Of a DNA stretch of 64,000 bases, positions 47,248 through 56,852 are shown piece by piece. The notes under the pieces were generated by a model. The model saw only the letters and a program-made list of their open reading frames with translations. It ran no database searches and was not told where the DNA came from. The DNA lies in assembly GCF_016650635.1 (NCBI RefSeq), contig NZ_JAEKFI010000003.1:992001-1056000 (forward strand). Reading direction: 5' to 3'. Positions within the stretch are counted from its first letter, which is position 1. Each line of letters starts with the position of its first letter. Position numbers and translations under genes: made by a program. This DNA comes from Pseudomonas sp. TH43. GTDB lineage: Bacteria > Pseudomonadota > Gammaproteobacteria > Pseudomonadales > Pseudomonadaceae.

Positions 47248-47393
47248 TTTTTTAAATTAACTGAATAGCCGGCCACCTCCAGCCACCAGACTGACAGGGA
47301 AAGCGAAATAAATTTGGCAATTACACACATCCAAATCAAACGCTGGCGGTTGAGTGCAGGGCGCCGTGGTGCTAATACGCTTAAGAAAACTAA

Positions 47394-48125
47394 ATGACTG
47401 CTTCAATATCAGACGAAAGCGCCATCGAACAACAACCAATTGCGGGCGAAGTCCAGATGTCTTGGACAATCAAAGCATTACCTCACAATACTTCAATCAT
47501 GGACATAGGCATGGTTGTACTTACCCTAATCGGACTAACCGCACTCTTAAATGGAATATATGAAATATTTTATCTTGAGCTCCCACTACGGCAACGCTCA
47601 ACATTCCTAAGCGCACCCTTCGGAATTGTATGTCTATGTATGACTCTATATTTCTGGACCTTAGTTATACGGCAAAAATATATATACCACTATATTGTTA
47701 CCGACAAAGAAATCGATGTCAAATACAAAACCCACTTCCCGAAGTTTGCGGAAACCTTCTTCAAATGGCTATCTGGGATATTCATCTTCACAGTTTTCAT
47801 ATTTATTATCTTCAACCCATCAGCAGCATGGCTACTGGCCGGTACCGCTGGAATCTCTATTGTGAGCGCCATACATCTTTTAAATTGGAAAAACCCAACA
47901 AAAAGTTTAAGATTCACTTGGGACCGACCAAACCTAGTAATTACCGATAGAAAGCGGAACTTAGTTGCCGTTCAGCGCCGTCACAATCCAGAAATGCGCC
48001 TTGAAGATAACTACCTTTATATACCGGTACACCTACCTAAAGCGGACATTGACAAATTCTTAGTATTCGCAAAAAAATTTACTCGACCGTCTACAGATTT
48101 TGAAGAGGGCCGCGACAAAAATTAA
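47394..48125 (+). CDS. Membrane immunity-like protein B2
   Basis: A 243-aa paralogue of B1: EVQMSWTIKALP, four membrane helices (about residues 38-58, 70-92, 123-140, 144-162) and a C-terminal domain (VITDRKRNLVAVQRRHNPEM). 146 nt after B1; that gap contains nothing I can identify. A duplicated immunity gene behind one toxin may broaden protection against toxin variants. Followed by the vgrG3 fragment. Confidence 0.65.
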   Translation: MTASISDESAIEQQPIAGEVQMSWTIKALPHNTSIMDIGMVVLTLIGLTALLNGIYEIFYLELPLRQRSTFLSAPFGIVCLCMTLYFWTLVIRQKYIYHYIVTDKEIDVKYKTHFPKFAETFFKWLSGIFIFTVFIFIIFNPSAAWLLAGTAGISIVSAIHLLNWKNPTKSLRFTWDRPNLVITDRKRNLVAVQRRHNPEMRLEDNYLYIPVHLPKADIDKFLVFAKKFTRPSTDFEEGRDKN

Positions 48126-48198
48126 TTATTTTTGCAAGATCAAAAAGCCAGCAACTAGGTTTTAGTTTCAAACCTGAGCTGGCCAATGAGCAAACATA

Positions 48199-49250
48199 GT
48201 GGACCTCGAAACCCTCCTGCACAAACCGACCTTCCTGCAACTGTCGCCCGACGGCAGCGGCATCCACGGCCAGATCTATCGCGCCGCGCAGGGCGACTCG
48301 GGCAAACGCCTGACCCGTTATTCGGTGACCCTGCGCCCGCAACTGGCGTACCTCGCGCACCGCATCAACCAGCGCATCTTCCAGAACCTCAGCGTGCCGA
48401 AAATCATCGGCATGGTCCTCGAAGAGCACGGCATCCAGAGCAACGCCTACGCCTTCCAGACCGGCTCGGTCTACCCCGAGCGCATCTACTGCGTGCAGTA
48501 CGACGAATCGGACCTGCATTTCATCCAGCGCCTGTGCGAAGAAGAAGGCATTCACTACCACTTCCAGCACAGCGTGGCCGGCCACAAACTGATCTTCGGC
48601 GATGACCAGACGGTGTTCCCGAAACTCCAACCCGTGGCCTACCAGCAAGACTCCGGCATGGTCGCCAGCGACCCGGTGATCAAGCGCTTCGACCTGCGCC
48701 TGGAAACCCGCACCAGCCGCACCACGCGCCGCGATTACGATTTCGAAAAACCGCGCCTCACCCTCGAAAGCGAAAACCGTGGCGACGCCCTGCCCGACCT
48801 CGAGGATTACGACTACCCCGGCCGTTTCGTCGACCGCGCGCGCGGCAAACACCTGGCCAAACGCGCCCTCGACGCCACCGCAGCGACTTCCAGTTGGCCG
48901 AAGGCAAAAGCGATCAGCCGTTGCTGGTCAGCGGGCACTTCCTCGCGCTCACTGCGCATCCGAAAGCCAAGTGGAACGACCTCTGGCTGCTCACCGAAGT
49001 CCACCACGAAGGCAAACAGCCGCAAGTGCTCGAAGAATCGGTGACCAGCGACACCACCGCCCTCAAAGACGATTTCCACCAGGGCTACCGCAACCGCTTC
49101 CAGGCCACCCCGTGGGACGTACCCAACCGCCCGCCCCTGCGCCACGCCAAATCACGCATCCTCGGCAGCCAGAGCGCCGTGGTGACCGGCCCGAAAGGTG
49201 AAGAGATTCACTGCGACCAGTACGGCCGCGTCAAGGTCCAGTTCCACTGA
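48199..49250 (+). pseudogene. vgrG: vgrG3 fragment, truncated at both ends and frameshifted
   Basis: Homologous to VgrG1 residues about 49-398 (bases 31105-32155). The left junction is at 48200, and the right junction falls where VgrG1 reads VQFHW but this copy runs into TGATG, the start of toxin C. One base is missing at about 48872 (GACGCC for GAACGCC), which breaks the frame after KRAL. No gp5 core, beta-helix or tail remains. It therefore cannot deliver toxin C by itself. Confidence 0.88.
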
Positions 49251-52200
49251 TGAAGGGCAAAATTCAATTGCTGCCGTTGCGCTATGGATTCGTCAATGGC
49301 ACAGCACTGGATCCGTCGAGCGAACTCCCTGTCCCTTATAAACTCGGTACTCGCCCTATAGGTATTCGCCTGCTGTGCGATGGCTGGCTCTATGTGATCG
49401 ACAGTCAGAATGGCGAGTTATCAGAGTTTCGGGTCATTGATGGTGTGGTAAGCGCTATGCTCTGGCAAGGCACGGAAGTACAAAGTGACTTGCGTGATAA
49501 GCCAATCAAGAAACCAGTGTTGGCGTACTCCAAACTCAGCACGCTCTATGTCACATATTCCGAAATACATGGACCGCGAAAAAGTGCCTTCAGGTAATCA
49601 AGAGTAAATCCGAACGTAAGTTCTTTATGCAAGCAGTCGATTTAAGTCGAGCCGATTGTGAAACAGGAGGTCCGAGCTTATTGACCCCAGCTATGGCCGA
49701 GCGCTGGTTGGCCGAGGTCGCGACAGCTCGTGTTCAGAGCGAGCAAATCGCTCAAGATGAAGCTTCGTTGAAAGCACTCGAGAATGCTGATAACGCTGAG
49801 CGACGCAAGCGCGGCGAGCCGGAAACAACAGCGACGTTCATTCCGACAGTCAATGTCTACAGCTATCCAGAAAATGAACGAATCCCCTATTTGTGGGAAA
49901 TGCCTGAGCAGTTCCGTGAATCATCAATGAATCCACTGACCAATTGCATCGAAGCGGACTACCAGCAGGATGTGCTGTATCTCGTGGTAAACGATGACAT
50001 TGGTGTCCTTCGTGATCTTGCCAACTATCAGGATCAGGTTGCCGATTGGATCGATACATGGGCCAAAGGAGGGTCGCAAGATCGTGCAAACGAACGCGAC
50101 TATCTGCTCGCCTGCTACATTGAATCACTCACCCAACTCACTCGGGAAGACATCGGAAATCTGGCTGATGCAAGTGATGACCCGTCCATAAAGGCGATGC
50201 TCAGTGACCTGAATGGAATGCAGGAGCCCGAACAAGGCACGACGCGCCAAGCGATAGTCGAGTACCTCAATAAAGGGGGGCTGATGACCCCGGCGAAAGG
50301 AAGTCCTGTACCGCCAGAGCTGGCCAAACTGCAAAAGGAGTCTTTGGATGACGCTATGCACATGGCCCAATATCAAGGCCCCATGGCGGATTACACGGCA
50401 TCGGGTCGAGGTATTGAAGATACTGATCGTCGTTACTACACGCGTGAGCATTTCAGGGTAGCTCCGCAAAACTTCGTCGAAAAAAATTTTGAAGCCCTGC
50501 TCAAATTGGGTAAGGAGCAAGACCGACGAATCAAGGATGTCCTTAACGGCGCCAAAATGGGGCAACGCGGAATCAATGATCTGATCGACCGTGATGCGAT
50601 GGACAACGCTTTGTTCGATCACCGCAAATCCCTCAAGCGTTGGAACAAGCTACTAGACCAGATTACTGTTGATCGAACAGCAATGCTTTCTGCAGGACGC
50701 TTTCATAAAACTGCCTGGTACTACGATCCCCAGAATGCCAAACAGGTTGGCCAGTCTTTTGCTACAGAATACGCATGCCTGAAGGATGTCTGCCGAAGCG
50801 ATGAAGCATGCGATGTGATTCTCAAGTCCTTGGAGAAAGAACCACAATTCAGCCGCCCCATGTTTTATGCGCTGCCCTACAGTGAGCAAACGGCTCTCTG
50901 GGTTCAGTATGCTTTCGCGCAGGCAGCGGGCATGACGTTGTTCAACAACGTGCCCGAGTATGTGAAAAGTCTCCAGAATATCGAAAAAAACCGTTTACCG
51001 GCCCTCGACACGCTTCCTGAGGATACTCGTGCTGTTGCCGACGCAGCGCAACAAACGATGAGCCCGGCCCTCAATCGTGGTATTGAAAAAGTTTTGGCCG
51101 ATTTTGATCAGGTACTCAAGGGGCAGGCCATGCCTGACCTTGACCAGCTCTTTCGTCGTTTACCCAAGGCTTTGCCGACACGCATCCTGGATGCGGCGAA
51201 GCGCGAGGGCGTGACCTTCACTATCGCATCCGATGCCGAGAAAGCTGCTCTTCGAAGTGCTCTCAAGGATTTGTTCGAAGAAAAAGAACATTTACAAAAG
51301 CTCAATCGAGAGCGAAACAAGGTAAAACGCACATCAGGCCACAAGTCTCCAAAAGCTCAACAACTTCAGGCTGAGATAGAGATCACCCGGAAGCAACTGG
51401 CAGGCTCTGAAGCTCGCCTCGCAGGCGGACTCAGTCCCATTGCAGAGTTACCGGATAACAGCGTCCGGTTTTATGGAGCAACTCCCGTACGCGCCGGCAT
51501 TACTGTCGTATTCCCGCCGGCGAATCAGCAAGAAATATCCGGGCTAATGAAGAATTTCAGAAACGGTGTAAAGAGTGCGCCAAAGCAAAATCTGATGGGG
51601 GATGGAGCCGCGTTGTTGTTGTTTGTGGTGCAGGCTTTGAATCTGAGGCAGGTTGTGAGTGAAACCATCAGCCAAACTAAAAACAAGCGTGCATTGCTAC
51701 CTGTCTTCAACGCTGCAGTAGCTACCAGCGCTGCAGGCTTTGCTGCCGCTCAGGGGATTTTCGATACGGCACTGACTGCTCGCAGCGCACTTTTGGCGAA
51801 AGGATTGCAGAGTCATGCGATTGCACATCTTCAAGTCCAGATGGGTAAGTTGCATGTCGGCTTGGGATCAATGACATACCTATTCGGAGCATATGCTGCC
51901 GGTGCAAGTCTCGTAGGTTATCAAAGCAGTTGGGAGCAAGCTGTTAGAAGCGGAAATGAAGGTGCTCAGGCTGGAGCGATCATGTCGATGGCCGTTTCAG
52001 GTGGATTATTGGCAAGTAATATCTATGGGCTCGGCAGCACGCTTTACTCAAACTATACCGTGCTGGCGGCCGAGCAAGGGGCTGTCCGAACAGCTGCATG
52101 GGCTGCATCAGGTGTCCGTTTATCAAGTGTATTTTTCCGTGCAAACCTGGCAGGTGCTCTGTTTACCGCGCTGGAGTTGGGCGGGAACTATGTTTACAAC

Positions 52201-52839
52201 TACTACAACACTACGCCACATGATCAATGGCTTCAAAGTACTCCTTGGGGAGAGGACGCTAGCAAACGCAAGTCGTTGAGTCTTGCTGGTTACCAAAGCT
52301 CCTTGATAGCGATAGTACAGGCGCCTTCCGTGCAGGTCGGTCGTGTGGAATACGACTCCTGGTGGAAAAACCTGCTGCTAAGAGCCAAGATCGGCGACAT
52401 ACATTTATTGTTGCCCGGACTTGATACAGCTGCATTCATAGCCCCGTTGGGAGGTCAGCCCAGTCACCAGTTAAAAATCGGTGCGTACCGTATCAACACG
52501 ATCCTCGTCGATGCCAGACAGACCATCGAGCGCTGGGAAATTCTTAGTGAGCCCGTCGATGCGAGACTCCGCCGTATTGAAGACCAGCAGATTGTTCTCT
52601 GCGTCGGTTACCCTGAGACCGAGGAGCGAATTGTCGGCAAATCTCAAGAGGAATTGATGCTGGTTGTAGCGATTCAAAGCACAGGTTCGAATGGTATAGC
52701 TCAGCAGAGAACGCACTATATTCGTGTCGATCCAAGGAGCAGTGGCGCTTTTCCTTCTATTGATAGAGTTCCACCGCCCCCTCACGCGCCTCTGCTTCAA
52801 GTAGAGCCCCTGATGTTGGAATTGGCTTCGCATGTCTAA
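49250..52839 (+). pseudogene. T6SS effector C, VasX-like, with a one-base frameshift
   Basis: Frame 1 from 49250 (MKGKIQLLPLRYGFVNGTAL, GWLYVI at Gly45, VTYSEIH) stops at 49597. The main frame is open from before 49561 (WTAKKCLQVIKSKSERKFF) through 49627 (MQAVDLSRADC) to 52839. Inserting one base at about 49570 would join them to a 1196-aa protein whose junction, YSE-x-x-WTAKKC, matches the motif of toxins A and B. The rest has a coiled-coil stretch (about 350-600) and membrane segments (FVVQALNLRQVV, AVATSAAGFAAAQGIFDTAL, MSMAVSGGLLASNIYGLGST). Either a real inactivating deletion, a sequencing error, or two separate products. Confidence 0.7.
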
Positions 52840-53983
52840 AAATCTTGAGCTTGAACCGATCGATATGACAGCAATAAAATTGCACAACGCAGGAGATGTC
52901 GAACAGTTCCCCTCTGGCAATACGACGTACCTGGCACCGCTACCTCTTCCAACAGAGGCATTGCCACACAGCCCTTACGTGAGCGAGCTCAACGAGACAT
53001 ATCTGGACTTCGGCGGAGGAAAACCTCAAGTATTTTCATGGCAGATGACGCTGGGCGGCCCTTTTACTGCTGCGTTCTTGATGATTTTAGGCATCCCTTT
53101 AATTGTTGGACTAATTGCTGCCTCAAGTGGTTTTGCGCTGACTGAGGTAATGGAGTTTAGTAAAGACCTTTTTATCACGGCCCGAAAACCAGCCATCTGT
53201 ATGTTCATAGGTGGACTTACTGTTGGGTTAGCGGTGTGGATCTACCAACACAACAAATTCACAGAAGTCATCCCCACCCGTTTCAATCGCCAACGCCGAG
53301 AAGTCTGCTTCATGCCCACAGGCGCAGAGGCTCCAATCTTCGCCCCCTGGGAATCACTCTCTGCCTGGGTGGTTCAGGCTCAAGGCGTCTCACAGTACGG
53401 CGTCCGGCGTCAGTACGGTATGGGCATGGGGATTCACCATAAAGGGCAACTGGTCAGCATCGAGTTCATGTGCGGTGGGATGCCGCTGGCCATTGCCCAT
53501 TGGGAAGCCGTCCGCGCCTACATGGAATACGAAGTTCACGACCTCAAAAGCATTCAAGACCCAATGGATTTACAAGGCCCTGACGATCCTGCTCATGAAG
53601 GCATGCACACCTTCCGCAACGCCCGCAGGCGCCTGCACCGCAGGATTGCTGAAAAAGAGGTTGGCTGGGTGTATGCCTTTTTCTGGTACCTCTACCACAT
53701 CATGACGTTCTGGACTTTGCCCAACCGCCTCGTCGAATGGGAAGTGCGGCGCATCGCCAAGGTCGGCCGCAAAAAACTGCCTGAGGCCATGCAAGCATGG
53801 TCAGAATCGATCCCCGAGGAGCAATGGGCGAAGCCAAGCGAGGAACTGATTCGTCTGAGCAAATACGTCAAAGAACAGAAACAGCGCACGCCATTGCGCG
53901 CGATCACAGAGATTTTTGCAGAGGTTCATCAGCGCGAAAAAAATGCTGCCGGAGGTCATGAGCGAAAGTCCGGGCGTTCGTGA
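52832..53983 (+). CDS. Membrane immunity-like protein C
   Basis: A 383-aa protein overlapping toxin C by 8 nt. It starts with a soluble N-terminus (PSGNTTYLAPLPLPTEALPH), then two membrane helix pairs (about residues 75-105 and 120-140: FTAAFLMILGIPLIVGLIAA, PAICMFIGGLTVGLAVWIYQ), then a soluble domain (TRFNRQRREVCFMPTGAEAP; WEAVRAYMEYEVHDLKS). The FNRQRREV strand may correspond to the FNRTDGML region of A-type proteins, so the two groups could be distant relatives. Immunity is inferred from overlap and topology. Confidence 0.68.
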   Translation: MSKNLELEPIDMTAIKLHNAGDVEQFPSGNTTYLAPLPLPTEALPHSPYVSELNETYLDFGGGKPQVFSWQMTLGGPFTAAFLMILGIPLIVGLIAASSGFALTEVMEFSKDLFITARKPAICMFIGGLTVGLAVWIYQHNKFTEVIPTRFNRQRREVCFMPTGAEAPIFAPWESLSAWVVQAQGVSQYGVRRQYGMGMGIHHKGQLVSIEFMCGGMPLAIAHWEAVRAYMEYEVHDLKSIQDPMDLQGPDDPAHEGMHTFRNARRRLHRRIAEKEVGWVYAFFWYLYHIMTFWTLPNRLVEWEVRRIAKVGRKKLPEAMQAWSESIPEEQWAKPSEELIRLSKYVKEQKQRTPLRAITEIFAEVHQREKNAAGGHERKSGRS

Positions 53984-53989
53984 GGCGGC

Positions 53990-54253
53990 TCTGGAATTGA
54001 CTTCACATGTCTAAAATTTGAAATCGAACCGATCGATATGACTGTAATAAAATTGCACAACGCAGGAGATGTCGAACAGTTTCCCTCTGGCAATACGACG
54101 TACCTGGCACCGCTACCTCTTCCGACAGAGGCATTGCCACACAGCCCTTACGTGAGTGAACTCAACGAGACATATCTGGATTTCGGCGGAGGAAAATCTC
54201 AAGTATTCTCATGGCAGATGACGCAGGGCATTCCGTTTATTGGAGCACTCTGA
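53990..54253 (+). pseudogene. Truncated copy of the toxin C end plus immunity C start
   Basis: Repeats 52814-53060 with few changes: LELTSHV (end of toxin C), ATGTCTAAA, then from 54038 MTVIKLHNAGDVEQFPSGNT through YLDFGGGKSQVFSWQMT, after which homology stops. The original start is killed by ATT-TGA after three codons. It is a direct repeat of about 250 bp flanking the intact immunity C gene. Confidence 0.8.
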
Positions 54254-54575
54254 TGATCCTGGCAGCGCCTAAGGTAGCAGCGCTTTCGTTGGACTCGACT
54301 AGCGTGCTTTACATCGTCCCCGCAAGCCTACCCATAATTCAGCTAAGCCCCCTAGATCGTTACAATGTACGCGCAACTCAAGGTTTAAAAATTAGTGCTA
54401 ATTTTCAACTAAGCTCAGATCAGCAAGGCGAGCACTTGATTTTACTCCAGCCCAGCCCAACCCTAAAAAATGGTCAGAATTTTCACCGTCAAACCGTCGA
54501 CTACCGCCAGACAATCTGCCAGTAAATGAAACACCCCCCTATTGGCAAATTGAAACCACTGAGCTCCCCGTATGA
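54254..54575 (+). pseudogene. Decayed 3' end of an A-type toxin gene
   Basis: Translation VAALSLDSTSVLYIVPASLP with RATQGLKISANFQL aligns with the toxin A stretch GGIILDGTRILYILASQNNV...YKLKVYGQFEL. After a shift at the A6 run near 54465-54470 the other frame gives NETPPYWQIETTELPV, matching toxin A's DVPYWLIEQRDFAKI. Its TGA (54573-54575) overlaps the A3 start as ATGA, the same coupling as toxin A with A1. So a second A-type toxin once stood here. Confidence 0.65.
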
Positions 54576-55801
54576 CATTTAAATTGGATATCCCATATGC
54601 TGTAAGCGCGTATTACAGCACCAACCGAGAAGCGTTGTTACCACCCAAATCGGCACAAGACCTCAATCGTTCAGGCACCTTTGATACTCATCTTGCTTTT
54701 GGTCACTACGCATACCTAGAGCCAGAAATGGAAGTTACTGCCCAATTAGAGGATAAAGAGCAGTCTGCACATAGCCGACAGCGGGAGGCGGGAAACACCG
54801 AAAATATATACTGCAACGCGAACCGCTGGCAATTTCAAAGCACCACTAAGATTCCACACCTACTATTTATACTTAAATTAATTTGTATCTCTTTCGTATC
54901 AGCTGTTTGGGGACTCGGAATAGTCATTGAGTTCGCCCCCGACACAGGGAGAAGCGATGTTAATGCGTTTTATATGTTAATTGGATGCATAGCTGTCGTG
55001 GCTGCCATGTATATTTCACTTGCGCTATTCATGAGCGGCAAAAAACTGGTGCATCAGATCCAAATCGGCGGTTTCGTAATTTTCGCCGGTATCGTTTTAT
55101 GGAGATATGGTTCACTTTTGGGAACTGGCAGCATGCAAGTTTGCCTCTGGCTAGGCACATTTCTTTATTTCGTAGCAACTATCGGGACTGATAGCCTGCT
55201 ATGGCTGTACGGTAGAATAAGCACCCACGACGGAAGCGAGTTCAATCGCCTCGACGGAATGCTCCGTTTCAAGCGTCGTTTCCGTAAACTCTTTGTTGCC
55301 GCCTTCGAAGAGTTCGATCCTGTGCTGCAGATTCTACCTAGCGGTTACGGTTCCCACGACTACGCCCTGTGGCTGCACCACCGCTATACCGACAACAAGG
55401 TATGCCTAGCCACCAAGGTACATGCCTTGGGTCTCGACCAGCCAAATGCACTGGCTTTCTGGGATTGCCTGCAACGTTACATGGATGTCACGCAACCGCT
55501 ACCTGACCTTCCTGTACTTGAGCAAAGTCGTCATCTTGATCTCGTCACGGTGACCCACGATGCCAAAACCGGACGTAACCCAAGACTATGGCGAGATCAA
55601 TCGGAAAAAGCCTGGCTGGCAACGGGCTCCAAAGCGCTGAGCAAGCAGCTCGAAGAATATCCATGGCAACAAAAACCATGCATTGTTAAAGCACGTATTG
55701 ACCCATCTTTAACAATTGAGGCGTATTACCGATCCCAAGAAGCGAAAGGTATAATTGCCACCCCCAAGGCCGATGATTTTGATGATGTGCATCGGCCCTG
55801 A
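54572..55801 (+). CDS. Membrane immunity-like protein A3
   Basis: A 409-aa intact paralogue of A1/A2, closest to A2: SRSG/NRSGTFDTHLAFGHYAYLEP, four membrane helices (about residues 95-120, 130-155, 160-180, 188-210), then EFNRLDGMLRFKRRFRKLFV, GSHDYALWLHHRYTDNKVCL and RYMDVTQPLPDLPVLEQSR. It is preceded only by the relic of its toxin, so it is an orphan immunity-like gene that may still protect against sibling strains. Convergent with the DUF533 gene; end of the island. Confidence 0.72.
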   Translation: MTFKLDIPYAVSAYYSTNREALLPPKSAQDLNRSGTFDTHLAFGHYAYLEPEMEVTAQLEDKEQSAHSRQREAGNTENIYCNANRWQFQSTTKIPHLLFILKLICISFVSAVWGLGIVIEFAPDTGRSDVNAFYMLIGCIAVVAAMYISLALFMSGKKLVHQIQIGGFVIFAGIVLWRYGSLLGTGSMQVCLWLGTFLYFVATIGTDSLLWLYGRISTHDGSEFNRLDGMLRFKRRFRKLFVAAFEEFDPVLQILPSGYGSHDYALWLHHRYTDNKVCLATKVHALGLDQPNALAFWDCLQRYMDVTQPLPDLPVLEQSRHLDLVTVTHDAKTGRNPRLWRDQSEKAWLATGSKALSKQLEEYPWQQKPCIVKARIDPSLTIEAYYRSQEAKGIIATPKADDFDDVHRP

Positions 55802-55818
55802 AGAGGTAGAGGTAGGCT

Positions 55819-56538
55819 TCAGCCCAACTGACGCACCTGCTTCTCCAACTCCACCTTCAACCCCGGCTCCAGCTTCAACTGCCGCGCCAGTTCATCCAGA
55901 TAGCTCTTCTCCATAAAACTCTCCTCATCCACCAGCATCACACTGGCGATGTACATCTCAGCCGCCATCTCCGGCGTACTCGCCGCACGGGCAACGTCGG
56001 CAGGGTCGAGGGGTTTGTTGAGTTCGGCGTGTAGCCAGTGTTGCAGTTCCTGATCGTTGTCGAGCTTGGTGAATTCGCCCTCGATCAATTGCCGCTCGCG
56101 GTCGTCGATGTGGCCGTCGGCTTTGGCGGCAGCGACCAGCGCTTTGAGAATCGCCTGACTGTGTTGCTCGGCTTGTGCCGGTGGCAGGCGATCCAGCGTT
56201 TGCGGTTCGCGTTGTGGGGCGGAGCCTTTCTGCGCGTTGTAGTTGCCGTAGGCTTTGTATGCCAGCACGCCCAGTGCGGCGAGGCCGCCGTAGATCGCTA
56301 CTTTACCGCCGACCTTGCGCACTTTCTTGTTGCCGAGCAGCAGGCCCATTGCGCCTGCCGCCAGTGCCCCGCCGCCTGCGCCTGAGAGCAGACTGCCGAG
56401 ACCGCCAGAGCCTGAAGCGCCGCCAAGCAAACCACCCAAGGCACCGCTGGCCGATTTGTTCTGCGACCCGCTCGCCTTGTTTTGCAACAGATCCTGGCCG
56501 GACTTTAGTAGTTGATCGAGTAATCCACGGGTGTTCAT
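55819..56538 (-). CDS. DUF533 / TerB-like protein
   Basis: A 239-aa protein with a Gly/Ala/Ser-rich N-terminal half (GALGGLLGGASGSGGLGSLL), a hydrophobic segment (VAIYGGLAALGVLAYKAYGN, about residues 78-97) and a C-terminal TerB-type helical domain (AILKALVAAAKADGHIDDRE, AEMYIASVMLVDEESFMEKS). This is the DUF533 (YebE) architecture. Probably a membrane-associated stress protein; 'tellurite resistance' labels reflect the fold only. Confidence 0.85.
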   Translation of the reverse strand: MNTRGLLDQLLKSGQDLLQNKASGSQNKSASGALGGLLGGASGSGGLGSLLSGAGGGALAAGAMGLLLGNKKVRKVGGKVAIYGGLAALGVLAYKAYGNYNAQKGSAPQREPQTLDRLPPAQAEQHSQAILKALVAAAKADGHIDDRERQLIEGEFTKLDNDQELQHWLHAELNKPLDPADVARAASTPEMAAEMYIASVMLVDEESFMEKSYLDELARQLKLEPGLKVELEKQVRQLG

Positions 56539-56643
56539 GTTCCGCCTCCAAACAGGGGTTAACCGGATCTATAAGGCCTCCAGCCTAGTTCGAAAGTGCC
56601 CTTCCCCTGCCTGCAAGTGTGCTTCCAGATGTTGCTTGATGCC

Positions 56644-56772
56644 CCTGTGGCGAGGGAGCTTGCTCCTGCTGGGCTGCGAAGCGGCACCCAATGCATTCTT
56701 TCAGACTTACCCGGTTTGCCGGTTTTGCGACTGCTTCGCAGCCGAACGGGAGCAAGCTCACTCGCCACAAAG
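56644..56772. repeat. Inverted pair of a third extragenic palindrome
   Basis: CCTGTGGCGAGGGAGCTTGC with GGCTGCGAAGC, and an inverted partner GCTTCGCAGCC...CTCGCCACAAAG, span 129 nt. This fills most of the 314-bp gap between the DUF533 and LysR genes; no small gene is evident there. Confidence 0.75.
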
Positions 56773-56852
56773 AAATCCGCAAGCCATGCCATCTAAAAAA
56801 TAGATATACACTCAGGCCAATCTATAAAAACCGCCCACTGGGTAGCCTCGTC

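Noticed and set aside
54211..54525. 104-codon plus-strand frame as an independent gene
   Set aside because: Its start lies inside the immunity C copy in another frame, and the body aligns with the toxin A terminus with a frameshift; treated as a relic.
30312..55801. A complete T6SS gene cluster
   Set aside because: No sheath, baseplate, membrane-complex or ClpV genes are found; only hcp, vgrG and cargo genes are present.
55819..56538. Tellurite resistance determinant
   Set aside because: Only a TerB-like fold is visible, with no ter operon; DUF533 is the safer call.
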